Program-made: the position numbers and the translations under genes | Shown here: positions 8,862 to 16,560 of the stretch, piece after piece | Layout: the number at the start of each line of letters is the position of its first letter | Position numbering within the stretch: position 1 is the stretch's first letter | NCBI GenBank assembly: GCA_963697205.1 | Contig: CAVONB010000002.1 | Coordinates: forward strand, 1 to 64,000 | Origin: CAVONB01 sp963697205 | Lineage (GTDB): Bacteria > Pseudomonadota > Alphaproteobacteria > Rhizobiales > Hyphomicrobiaceae | DNA length: 64,000 bases | Direction: 5' to 3' | The notes under the pieces: model-generated | The model's input: the letters and a program-made list of their open reading frames with translations, nothing else | The model's database searches: none | What the model was told of the DNA's origin: nothing

Positions 8862-9104
8862 TCAATTCCTCCTAACGACGCGAATTATACCAATCAGACT
8901 AATTGCCACCCAAAAACACTCTATAACAAGAGACGACCAATTAAAGTTTCTCGTAAGCGTGAGAATGATAAGCAGAGATCCTATTGCATTGCACAGCGAA
9001 TAATATATGTTATCAGAGGATATTTTGCCCGTTTGGAGAAGGAAATAGGCGCAGACGACCATCCCCACTCCAAAAAAACCGATCACATCGATCGCGCCGG
9101 GCAT
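8862..9104 (-). CDS. CBU_0592-like small membrane protein
   Basis: 80 residues with three hydrophobic segments: DVIGFFGVGMVVCAYFLLQ, YYSLCNAIGSLLIILTLTRN and FWVAISLIGIIRVV. The pattern (Asp-hhG at the N-terminus, G-hhhh-AYF-LQ-GK, N-hG, FN--S--IE--W--IS) matches the small CBU_0592 family of unknown function. It lies 1 bp downstream of the stop of the IS-interrupted membrane protein and was probably co-transcribed with it. The DNA here is clearly more AT-rich than the window average, hinting at acquisition by transfer. Confidence 0.65.
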   Translation of the reverse strand: MPGAIDVIGFFGVGMVVCAYFLLQTGKISSDNIYYSLCNAIGSLLIILTLTRNFNWSSLVIECFWVAISLIGIIRVVRRN

Positions 9105-9307
9105 ATCAACTCACCACTAGGTTCGAAACAGAACGCATCCGCTCCGATCTCCTGACCAAAAACACAACCCGAATAAGATATATGAAGAAAACCGCGCCCG
9201 TAGACGCGAGCGTCACCCAGAACAAATCGTACCTTTCACCGAAATACAAAACAAATCCGAATCCGCTTGCCGATGCTAGTGACCTGCCCTGTTTCCTCGG
9301 ACCACTT

Positions 9308-10285
9308 TTAACTTGAGACGACCACCCTGGCTGCTGCCTTTCGTTGCCCCTTGCGGGACGGTGCCGTGTCGGGGCGGGGCGTCGTGCCAGTGCACGTCTT
9401 CGGCATGACGGCCCCATGTACCGCAGCGGTCCGCCCCGTCACTCGACGTGCTGCTGCGTCTTGCTCCTTGATCCCCGCCGCGAAGGCTGCGGGCGTGAGA
9501 TAGCCCAAGCTCGAATGCGGCCTGACGTCGTTGTAGTGCCTGCGCCACCGCTCGATCACGACCTTGGCCTCGGCCCGCGAACGGAACCATTCCAAACTCA
9601 GGCACTCGTCGCGCAGCTTACCGTTGAAGCTCTCCGTCGTGCCATTCTGCCAGGGCTTGCCCGGATCGATCAATGCCGAGCCGATGCCCTGCTCCACGAT
9701 CCACTTGAGCAAGGCGCGCGACACGAACTCCGGCCCATTGTCCGAGCGCAGATAGAGCGGTGCGCCGCGCTGCGACACGAGCCGCGACAGCACCTCGATC
9801 ACACGTCCGGACCGGATGCGGCCGTCGACCTCGATCGCCAGGCCTTCCTTGGTCCATTCGTCGGTCACCGTCAGACACTTCAGCTGCTGCCCGTTGGCGC
9901 ACCAGTCGAACACGAAATCGTAGGACCAAACCTGGTTCGCTCCCGTCGGTGCGTTGGGACGCGGGCGGCCCGTCGCAACGCGCTTTTTCGGCCGCTTGCG
10001 CGGCACCTGCAGCCGCGCCTGCCGCCACAACCGATGCGCGCGGCCAAAGCTCATCGTGTGACCGTCACGGTCGAGGAAGATCGCGATCCGCCGATAGCCG
10101 TAGCGCGGATACTGCGCAGACAACTCCGCCATCCGCTTCAACACGGGCGCATCCCTCACTACCTTGATCGACCTGTAATGCAACGCCGATCGCCCAACCC
10201 CGAGCAGCGTGCAGGCCCGCCGTTGCGACAGGCCATGGCCCGTCGCGTACGCAACACCGGAACGGCGAGCCGGCACGCTCACCAT
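9308..10285 (-). CDS. IS3-family transposase OrfB (DDE domain)
   Basis: 325 residues. The N-terminal HTH_21-like part (GLSQRRACTLLGVGRSALHY) is followed by the rve integrase core with DDE residues at VWSYDFVFD, YLRSDNGPEF and ESFNGKLRDE. The C-terminal 50 residues run into the IS end. It overlaps orfA by 7 bp; a run of seven A residues (T7 at 10285-10291 on the plus strand) lies in the overlap and is a plausible -1 frameshift site for the OrfAB fusion transposase. Confidence 0.92.
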   Translation of the reverse strand: MVSVPARRSGVAYATGHGLSQRRACTLLGVGRSALHYRSIKVVRDAPVLKRMAELSAQYPRYGYRRIAIFLDRDGHTMSFGRAHRLWRQARLQVPRKRPKKRVATGRPRPNAPTGANQVWSYDFVFDWCANGQQLKCLTVTDEWTKEGLAIEVDGRIRSGRVIEVLSRLVSQRGAPLYLRSDNGPEFVSRALLKWIVEQGIGSALIDPGKPWQNGTTESFNGKLRDECLSLEWFRSRAEAKVVIERWRRHYNDVRPHSSLGYLTPAAFAAGIKEQDAAARRVTGRTAAVHGAVMPKTCTGTTPRPDTAPSRKGQRKAAARVVVSS

Positions 10286-10542
10286 TTTTTTGCGGCGATC
10301 TCCTTCATCACCTCGATCTCCAGATCACGCTCGGCGACGAGCTTCTTCAGCCGCGCGTTCTCCGTCTCCAGCTGCCTCAGCCGGCGCACATCGTCCGACT
10401 GCAGCACGCCGAAGCGCTTGCGCCACGTGTAGATCGTCTGCTCGCTGATCCCGTGCTTCTTCGCAACGCCCGCGATCGGATCCCGGTCCGCCTCGCGAAG
10501 GATCGCCACCATCTGCTCGTCCGTGAACCTGCTCTTGCGCAT
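10279..10542 (-). CDS. IS3-family OrfA (HTH protein)
   Basis: 87 residues with a homeodomain-like helix-turn-helix (FTDEQMVAILREAD...GISEQTIYTWRKRFG) and a C-terminal leucine-zipper-like helix (LRQLETENARLKKLVAERDL). It recognises the IS ends. The ATG at 10542 has GGGAGAGG upstream. It is read into orfB through the A7 slippery run. Confidence 0.92.
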   Translation of the reverse strand: MRKSRFTDEQMVAILREADRDPIAGVAKKHGISEQTIYTWRKRFGVLQSDDVRRLRQLETENARLKKLVAERDLEIEVMKEIAAKKW

Positions 10543-10944
10543 CTGCCTCTCCCTTCAGGAGGGCAGTCTCTCAAGTTATCGCTGGTCCGAAAAGTCGGGG
10601 GCAGGTCACTAGCAAAGGAAGAAAGTCACCTAGCCCGGAGAGCTTACCCACCTTAAAGTCGTAAATCACTATCATCACGTGAGCAACTAGTAGGCAACCA
10701 AGGCAGACTAGGACATTAACAAAAACCTGATCCTTAGGGAAATCTGGGCCACCGGTTCTGGCAATAGCGAAGTAACTAGCGCAAAACAAAAAAGCAATGA
10801 GAATATCCAGGAATGGCTCAAGGATAAGCTGAGTAGGCTCGCCGTCGGGCCAAAGATTCGTAAGCGCCAAGATAACAGCTTCTGTCCCCACCAACTCGAA
10901 CCTGGGATGATGCCGCTTTCGATTTGCGGATCAGGCGCAGCGCG

Positions 10945-11337
10945 ATGGTGGACAGACGGAAACGTGGGATCGCGACGGTGCGGCCACCGCTTGATGAGGA
11001 CATCACGATCAACGTGTGTCTGGATCCCGTCGATTTCCGGATGGGCATCAACGGGCTGTCGGTCTTGATCGAGGCGTCGCTGAAGTACGACCCGTTCAGC
11101 CGCAACCTGTTTTGCTTCACCAACAAGCGGCGCAACCAGATCAAGGTCCTGTACTGGGAGCGCAGCGGGTTCTGCCTGTGGCTGAAGCGGCTGGAGGAGG
11201 AGCGCTTCAGATGGCCCTCGCACCTGCCAGGGCGGGTCGCAAGGCTGACGCCGGAGCAGCTTGCATGGCTGCTCGACGGGCTCGACTTGAAGCACCTGAA
11301 GCCACACCGCGCGCTGGAATATCGCACCGTGCTGTAA
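10945..11337 (+). CDS. tnpB: IS66 accessory protein TnpB
   Basis: 130 residues from the ATG at 10945 (an in-frame TTG at 10924 is less likely). It shows the conserved IS66 Orf2 pattern: LDPVDFRMGINGLSVLI, LFCFTNKRRNQIKVLYWERSG, FCLWLKRLEEERF and LDGLDL near the end. The protein is required for transposition of IS66-type elements but its biochemical role is not known. It lies 51 bp before tnpC. Confidence 0.93.
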   Translation: MVDRRKRGIATVRPPLDEDITINVCLDPVDFRMGINGLSVLIEASLKYDPFSRNLFCFTNKRRNQIKVLYWERSGFCLWLKRLEEERFRWPSHLPGRVARLTPEQLAWLLDGLDLKHLKPHRALEYRTVL

Positions 11338-11388
11338 AAGCCTGGGATGTGGCAGCAGTCCCACGCACAAATCAGTTAGCCTCAAGCC

Positions 11389-12957
11389 ATGGGCACGTCC
11401 GAGACATCGCCGACGCCTGAGAGCGATGAAATCGCAACGCTGAAGGCGTTGACTGCAGCGCAGGCGGCGCGCATCGCGATCCTGGAGGAGCAACTCAGGC
11501 TGGCGACGGTGAAGGCCTTCGCGCCGAAGTCGGAGAAGCTTTCCTCGCTGGCGCAGATTGATCTGTTCAACGAGGCCGAAGCGCTCGTCGGCGCGGATAC
11601 GCCAGAAACGGACGTGACCGAGATCACGATCCCGGCCCACGCGCGCGCCCGTGGCAAGCGCAGGCCGATCGACGCGTTTCTGCCGCGCGTGCGCGTCGAG
11701 CATGACATTCCCGAGGCGGAGAAGACCTGCGTGTGCGGCTGCCTGCTCACGCGCATCGGCGAGGTGACGAGCGAGCAGTTCGATCTCGTGCCGGCACGCG
11801 CCCAGGTCCTGCAGCATGTGCGCTTCAAGTACGCCTGCCGGTCGTGTGAAGGCTCGAGCCATGAGGGCCCCGCTATCGTCACGGCAGCCATGCCTGCACA
11901 GCCGATCCCGAAGTCCAACGCCTCACCGGGGCTGCTCGCGCATGTCAGCACCGCGAAATTCGTCGACGGCCTGCCGCTCTATCGCCAGGAAGGCATTCTT
12001 GCGCGCTATCATGTCAGCGTGTCGCGCACGGCGCTGGCCTACTGGATGATCCGGCTCGGCGATCTCGTGACGCCTTTGATCAACCTCATGCATGAGACGC
12101 AACTTTCCTATGACGTCCTGCAGATGGATGAGACCAGCGTGCAGGTGCTCAAGGAGGACGGCCGGTCGGCGACGACGAAATCCTTCATGTGGGTGCGTCG
12201 GGGCGGGCCACCGGGCCAGCGGGTCATCCTGTTCGATTATGCGCCATCCCGCGCCGGCGCCATCCCGATGCGGCTCCTCGACGAGTACCAGGGCTATCTG
12301 CAATCGGACGCCTATTCGGGCTACAACGCGCCGGCTCGCCGCGACGGCGTGATCCATGTCGGCTGCCTCGATCATGCGAGGAGAAAGTTCGTCGAGGCGG
12401 TGAAGGCGCAGCATGCGATCGCCGGCCATGAGCGCGGACTTGCGCCCGCCGCCCTGATGATCATCCGCAAGCTCTATCGTCTTGAGAAGCTGGCACGCGA
12501 CGCCGGCATGACATCTGACCAGCGACATCGCTTGCGCAACGAGAAGGCACGACCGATCTGGGGTGAGCTACGCACGTGGCTCGATGCGAACCGCAACGCG
12601 ACACCTCCGCAGTCGCTGACTGGCAAGGCGATCAGCTACCTCGCTGACAAATGGCAGCGGCTCACCCGCTATCTCGAGGACGGCCGGCTCGAGATATCGA
12701 ACGTGTTGTGCGAGAACGCTATCCGCCCGTTTGTCGTCGGAAGAAAGGCATGGCTCTTCAGCGATACCCCGAAAGGTGCCATAGCGTCGGCGCGGCTCTA
12801 TAGCCTCGTCGAGACAGCGAAGGCCAATGGTCTGGAGCCCTACGCCTACCTCCGCCAAGTCTTCACGCTGCTGCCGCAGGCGAACACACTCGAAGATATC
12901 GAGGCCCTGCTCCCTTGGAACGTCGCGCTACCCGCGACGCGAAGCGTCGCAGCCTGA
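11389..12957 (+). CDS. tnpC: IS66-family transposase TnpC
   Basis: 522 residues, full length. An N-terminal coiled coil (ALTAAQAARIAILEEQLRLA) precedes a zinc-finger-like segment (CVCGCLLTRIGEVTSEQ ... YACRSCEG), then the DDE core with LQMDETSVQV, HVGCLDHARRKFVEA and the Glu of LCENAIRPFVVGRKAW. The C-terminal IS66_C motif ends ...TLEDIEALLPWN. No frameshift or stop, so it appears functional. Confidence 0.95.
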   Translation: MGTSETSPTPESDEIATLKALTAAQAARIAILEEQLRLATVKAFAPKSEKLSSLAQIDLFNEAEALVGADTPETDVTEITIPAHARARGKRRPIDAFLPRVRVEHDIPEAEKTCVCGCLLTRIGEVTSEQFDLVPARAQVLQHVRFKYACRSCEGSSHEGPAIVTAAMPAQPIPKSNASPGLLAHVSTAKFVDGLPLYRQEGILARYHVSVSRTALAYWMIRLGDLVTPLINLMHETQLSYDVLQMDETSVQVLKEDGRSATTKSFMWVRRGGPPGQRVILFDYAPSRAGAIPMRLLDEYQGYLQSDAYSGYNAPARRDGVIHVGCLDHARRKFVEAVKAQHAIAGHERGLAPAALMIIRKLYRLEKLARDAGMTSDQRHRLRNEKARPIWGELRTWLDANRNATPPQSLTGKAISYLADKWQRLTRYLEDGRLEISNVLCENAIRPFVVGRKAWLFSDTPKGAIASARLYSLVETAKANGLEPYAYLRQVFTLLPQANTLEDIEALLPWNVALPATRSVAA

Positions 12958-13430
12958 GCCGAAGCCAGTCAAGCGAAAACCAACGCTGCACCGTCAGGCA
13001 ATTCGTGAGGCGCTTACCAAGATTCAATGTAAGATGAAGGTAGTCAACAACAAAACACAACGCAATCATCAGGGAGCACGCCCAAATAATGGTTACAGTT
13101 CGAAATGGATCCGCCAAATCGAATATGATGGAACCTAGAATTGCGGGATAAAATAGCTGATATGCTAAAAGACAAAATGCTTTGTTAGCGGACATGACTC
13201 GCTTGCCCCCATATTCATCTTCGCTGGAACTTGGCTTCCGACACCAATACCACCCCTTCAATCGTCCGTTAACCTACCAAGGATCGGACGAACTTCAAGC
13301 CACTTGTCGCCGCACCAACAATGCGCCCCTCCAGGCCCATTTCATCGACAAAGCCGCCGTCGAGATCCGCCGCCCCCTGCCCTACCTCTGAACTCGAGGT
13401 TGAACGCCCCGGGACCACCAACCCACGCCT

Positions 13431-13454
13431 CGATCCCGATCCCGATCCCGATCG
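13431..13454. repeat. Hexanucleotide tandem repeat CGATCC, about four units
   Basis: Three exact CGATCC units followed by CGATCG. A short perfect tandem array in noncoding DNA, able to vary by slippage; no linked gene is evident. Confidence 0.75.
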
Positions 13455-13520
13455 CGGCCGTGCATCGAGCGCGAAAGCCCACACGCGCCCACTCCCCAGC
13501 GCCACTACGAGAACAGGCAG

Positions 13521-13599
13521 AAATTGGGAACAGGAACAATTCTGAGCGGTCTCGCGTGCCGCGAACGCGGCGGATCAGAATTGTTCCTGTCCCCAATTT
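13521..13599. repeat. REP-like long palindrome (copy 2)
   Basis: Arms of 27 nt at 13521-13547 and 13573-13599 match at 25 positions; each arm contains ACAGGAACAATTCTGA. The 25-nt centre is GC-rich. It lies 4 bp beyond the stop of the CaiB-like gene and shares the TGGGGACAGGA core with the element at 7315-7391. It can fold into a strong hairpin in RNA of either strand and may end the CaiB transcript. Confidence 0.7.
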
Positions 13600-13602
13600 T
13601 CC

Positions 13603-14787
13603 TCAGGCCTTCTTCGCCGCCGCCGACGTCAGCGTCGCGACGGCGTCGGCATCGTAGCCGAGCGCGGCCAGGATCTCCGCGTTGTGCTGGCCGAGCCGCG
13701 GCGCGGGACGGTCGGGCGCGGTCTTCGCGCCGTGATAGACGACGGGGAACCGCAGCGTGCGCATGGCGGCTGTCGGCTCGCCGAAGCGCGGCGCGAACAT
13801 GCCGACCGCCGACAGGTGCGGATCGCTCAAAAGATCGACCGGCATGTTGACCTTTGAGCAGGGGATGTCGGCCGCCTCGAACGCCGCGATCCATTCCGCC
13901 GACGTCTTGCGCGGCAACTCGCTGGCGATAATGCCGTAAAGCTCCGGCATGCGGCGCGAGCGCTCCGTGGCATCATCGAACCACGGCCCCTTCACCTCGG
14001 AGCGCCCGATGATGTCGAGCGCGCGCGACCAGTTCTCTTTCGAGTAGGGCAGAACGCCGAGCCAGCCGTCCTTCGTCTGGTAGGGACGGCGGTCGCGTGC
14101 GATCACACGGTGGTAGCCCATCGCGCCATCGGTCTCGTACGTGGCAGCAGCCAGGTGCTCGTTCATCAGGAATGCGACCATCGTCTCGAACATCGGCACT
14201 TCGATGTTGATCGCGCCGCCGCCGTTGCGCTCGCGATGAAGGAGCGCGCCGAGCACCGCATAGACGACCGTGAGCCCCGAAATCTTGTCGGCGATGATGT
14301 TCGGCGTGATCGCGGGCTTTCCGTCGCGCATGCCGAACAGACCTGCAAGACCCGACGCCGACTGGATGATGTCGTCGTAGGCGGGGCGACCGGCGTAGGG
14401 TCCGTCGCTGCCGAAGCCGACCGCCGCGCAATAGACGATGCGATCGTTGAGCGCTTTGACGTTATCGAAGGCAAAGCCCATGCGGTCCATGCTGCGCTGG
14501 CGCATGTTGTGGATCAGCACGTCGCACGTCGGGATCAGTTTGCGCACGGCCTCGCGGCCCGCATCCGACTTAAGATCGAGGCACAGCGAGCGCTTGTTGC
14601 GGTTGTTGTTGGCGATGAGCGCACTGACGCCGTCGACGATGGGTGGCACCGGGCGCATGCTGTCGCCTTCGGGCGGCTCGACCTTGATCACCTCCGCGCC
14701 CATGTCGCCCAGCGTCTGCGTGGCGTAGGGACCGAGAATGACGGCCGTCATGTCGAGGATGCGGAAGCCTTTGAGAAGCGAGAGCAT
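13603..14787 (-). CDS. CaiB/BaiF-family (class III) CoA-transferase
   Basis: 394 residues, the normal length for the family. It transfers CoA between carboxylic acids through an aspartyl-CoA thioester. The N-terminal GFRILDMTAVILGPYATQ and GAEVIKVEPPEGDSMR are family hallmarks; NKRSLCLDLKSDAGR follows. The catalytic Asp is expected in RPAYDDIIQSASGLAG. The protein would form interlocked dimers in the cytoplasm. It is monocistronic, ending at the REP-like palindrome. The acyl substrate is not evident. Confidence 0.92.
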   Translation of the reverse strand: MLSLLKGFRILDMTAVILGPYATQTLGDMGAEVIKVEPPEGDSMRPVPPIVDGVSALIANNNRNKRSLCLDLKSDAGREAVRKLIPTCDVLIHNMRQRSMDRMGFAFDNVKALNDRIVYCAAVGFGSDGPYAGRPAYDDIIQSASGLAGLFGMRDGKPAITPNIIADKISGLTVVYAVLGALLHRERNGGGAINIEVPMFETMVAFLMNEHLAAATYETDGAMGYHRVIARDRRPYQTKDGWLGVLPYSKENWSRALDIIGRSEVKGPWFDDATERSRRMPELYGIIASELPRKTSAEWIAAFEAADIPCSKVNMPVDLLSDPHLSAVGMFAPRFGEPTAAMRTLRFPVVYHGAKTAPDRPAPRLGQHNAEILAALGYDADAVATLTSAAAKKA

Positions 14788-14909
14788 GGCGGGCGGCTCA
14801 CCAGGATGGAGGGCGGCCCGAGGACCGGACCATGCTCCCTACTAAAGTGAGATCGCCCGGTTTGGAAGCGGTTCGCCGCACGGATGGCACCCGGCGCCCA
14901 TGGACGTGC

Positions 14910-15709
14910 TCACTTTCCCCGCGCCTTGAGCCAATCGGACACGAGTTGCACGACCTCTGCGTCCTGCCCCTTGAAACCATGGTGGGAGTTGGCCTGGCAG
15001 GGATCCCCAGATCCAGCCGAGCCGCCCTTCAGGATGCGCACATCGACGAGCTTGGCGCTCTTCATCTGCGCTTTCGCCCTCTCGGCCGAGGATGCTGGCG
15101 TATAAGAGCAGCCGTCCCTCTCGTGATAGACGATCAGCGTCGGTTGCGTGATCTTGGCCAGCCCGCCGCTCTTGCGCTCCGCCGACGGCTGGCGGTCATC
15201 GACGTGAACCAGCATGCCGGAGGTGACGACAAGGCTGTCCGGGCGCTGAGGGCCCGAAAGTCTGTTCGCCGCCGTGATGATCGACAGCGCCCCGCGGCTG
15301 GTGCCCACGAGGTGCACGGGCGCCGCCGTTTTGCGCAAATGCGCCATGATCGCGCCAAGGCCTGCGCCATGGTCGCCGACCAGCGGTAACCATTCTGGGA
15401 TTTGAGATCGGGCGCGATGTCCGGCACGGCGACCAGCCAGCCCGCACGCGCATAATCGGCACGCGTGCGCACCATCTGGTTGCCCGCACCCCATCCGATC
15501 TTGCCGTCCTTGCCCAGATCCAGGCGCCCGTGTCCACCCGCCAGCAGCACGACACTACCGATAGGCGCGCCCGGCGGCTTCAGAAGCAAGGCGCGCACAG
15601 CCACGCCAGGCCGCGTCTGGATGTCGACGGCATCGTCCGCGCGAGCTGCATCGCTGCCTATCGCGAGTGCCAGCAATCATGCCAGCGCCGACCCAAGCCT
15701 CCAATCCAT
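14910..15709 (-). pseudogene. Exported alpha/beta hydrolase, broken by a nonsense codon and a frameshift
   Basis: From the ATG at 15709 (GGGAG 7 nt upstream) the frame reads MDWRLGSALA, then TGA, then LLALAIGSDAARA; together these form a signal peptide, so the TGA at codon 11 interrupts what was one frame. The frame continues with VVLLAGGHGRLDLG and NGYRWSATMAQALA, then shifts at about 15350-15362 into another frame with HLVGTSRGALSI (GxSxG nucleophile), TLIVYHERDGC (acid) and NSHHGFKG (catalytic His), ending at 14910. All catalytic parts are still readable, so decay is recent or due to sequence error. It is divergent from the tetR-RND operon. Confidence 0.75.
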
Positions 15710-15844
15710 CTGCGCACTCCCATCGATTCGCGGCACTGCCGCAGGCTAAATGTCGCCGACTTTATCGTTCCTGCCGGGCATCCGGAAACATCCGTATGGA
15801 TGACGGATAGCCATCCAATCTCCCAAAACGAATAATAATTCGCC

Positions 15845-15884
15845 TTGACAGTGCCACAGGGCTGCGCAAATAGAATGAGCATTC
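15845..15884 (+). promoter_or_regulatory. Candidate promoter and operator of the tetR-RND operon
   Basis: TTGACA at 15845-15850 and TAGAAT at 15871-15876 resemble -35/-10 boxes, though their 20-nt spacing is long. GAATGAGCATTC (15873-15884) is a 12-bp dyad (GAATG/CATTC) overlapping the -10 region, a typical position and size for a TetR-family operator. It lies 34 bp before the tetR start. Confidence 0.45.
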
Positions 15885-15918
15885 GCTTTTTTATGTGCGC
15901 CGCAGCAAGGTCCGATCG

Positions 15919-16560
15919 ATGCCCAAGCTCAAGCCCGCCACCCAGCAGGCCCGCCGCGAGATGATCCTGGATGCCGCCGAACGCTGCTTTGCACGCACCG
16001 GCTTCCACCGCACCACCATGCAGGACATCTGCAAGGAGGCCGGCATCAGCCCCGGCGGCCTCTACATCTATTTCGAGTCCAAGGAAGCCCTGATCGCCGG
16101 CATCGCCGAGCGCGACCGCGAGCAGCTCGCCGAGGGCCTGAAGGAGGTCGGCGAAGCCCCCGACCTCGTCGCCGCGTTGTCCAGGCTGGGCGAGCACTAC
16201 GCGGTCGAGCAGCCGCAGTACAAGCGCGTGCTGTTCGCCGAGATCGGCGTGGAATCGACGCGCAACCCCGCCGTTGGCGAGATCTTCCAGGCCTGCGACG
16301 CCTTCTGCCTCGACGCATTCACGAGCCTGCTGAAGCGGGCCCAGGCCCAGGGCCGCATCGCCCCCGACGCCGATCCTGCACAACTCGCACAGACCATCGC
16401 GATCATCGGCGACGGCCTGTTCTGGCGCCGCGCCGTCGACCCCAGGTTCGACGCCCAGGCCGTGCTGCCGATCATCACCCAGCTCGTCGCACTGCTGCTG
16501 GGCCCCCAGGCCGCGCCCTTGCCCCCCCTTGCGTCCTCCAAGTCGGAGACCCGATCATGA
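15919..16560 (+). CDS. TetR/AcrR-family transcriptional repressor of the efflux operon
   Basis: 213 residues from the ATG at 15919; an upstream start at 15895 would add eight basic residues without family similarity. The N-terminal helix-turn-helix is clear: ARREMILDAAERCFARTGF followed by TTMQDICKEAGISPGGLYIYF. The C-terminal ligand domain is all-helical. Its stop overlaps the start of the adaptor gene by 4 bp (ATGA), so it is the first gene of the efflux operon and probably autoregulated through the dyad upstream. Confidence 0.92.
   Translation: MPKLKPATQQARREMILDAAERCFARTGFHRTTMQDICKEAGISPGGLYIYFESKEALIAGIAERDREQLAEGLKEVGEAPDLVAALSRLGEHYAVEQPQYKRVLFAEIGVESTRNPAVGEIFQACDAFCLDAFTSLLKRAQAQGRIAPDADPAQLAQTIAIIGDGLFWRRAVDPRFDAQAVLPIITQLVALLLGPQAAPLPPLASSKSETRS

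Larger units (their letters stand above)
9280..10608 (-). mobile_element. IS3-family insertion sequence (IS407-group-like), 1329 bp
   Basis: Bounded by inverted repeats of about 40 bp: both ends begin TGACCTGCCC and share TCGGACCA and TAACTTGAGA blocks. A 4-bp target duplication CTAG is at 9276-9279 and 10609-10612, as expected of the IS407 group. It contains overlapping orfA and orfB on the minus strand. The inner bases of the two ends differ slightly. Orientation and ends are intact, so the element may still be mobile. Confidence 0.92.
10860..13017 (+). mobile_element. IS66-family insertion sequence lacking tnpA, 2158 bp
   Basis: Both ends carry GTAAGCGCC (10860-10868 and its complement at 13009-13017), the usual IS66 end. 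The flanks 10852-10859 (AAAGATTC) and 13018-13025 (CAAGATTC) are an 8-bp target duplication with one mismatch. It carries only tnpB and tnpC; no tnpA frame exists in the 85 bp before tnpB. The element splits a membrane protein gene. Confidence 0.9.
9106..13195 (-). pseudogene. Multi-spanning membrane protein gene interrupted by two insertion sequences
   Basis: Three reverse-strand fragments belong to one gene: 13195-13026 (start MSANKAFCLLAYQLFY), 10859-10613, and 9279-9106 (end SVSNLVVS). Between them lie an IS66 element (10860-13017, with 13018-13025 as the duplicated target) and an IS3 element (9280-10608, duplicated CTAG). Removing each element plus one target copy deletes 2166 bp and 1333 bp and joins the reading frames without stop or shift; the Asn-Leu codons of the IS66 target appear at both junctions. 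The rebuilt protein has 196 residues and about five to six membrane helices. I do not recognise its family. The 3' neighbour is the CBU_0592-like gene. GGGGG about 10 nt before 13195 may be the ribosome-binding site. Confidence 0.8.
13196..13602. other. Intergenic region with hexanucleotide repeat and palindrome
   Basis: No gene is supported here. It must contain the promoter of the interrupted membrane-protein operon (reading left). It also holds the CGATCC repeat at 13431-13454 and the REP-like palindrome at 13521-13599. Open frames across it are low-complexity shadows. Confidence 0.5.

Noticed and set aside
8786..13602. CRISPR array or phage island in the AT-richer region
   Set aside because: No regularly spaced repeats, integrase or phage structural genes; the structure is explained by two insertion sequences in a short operon.
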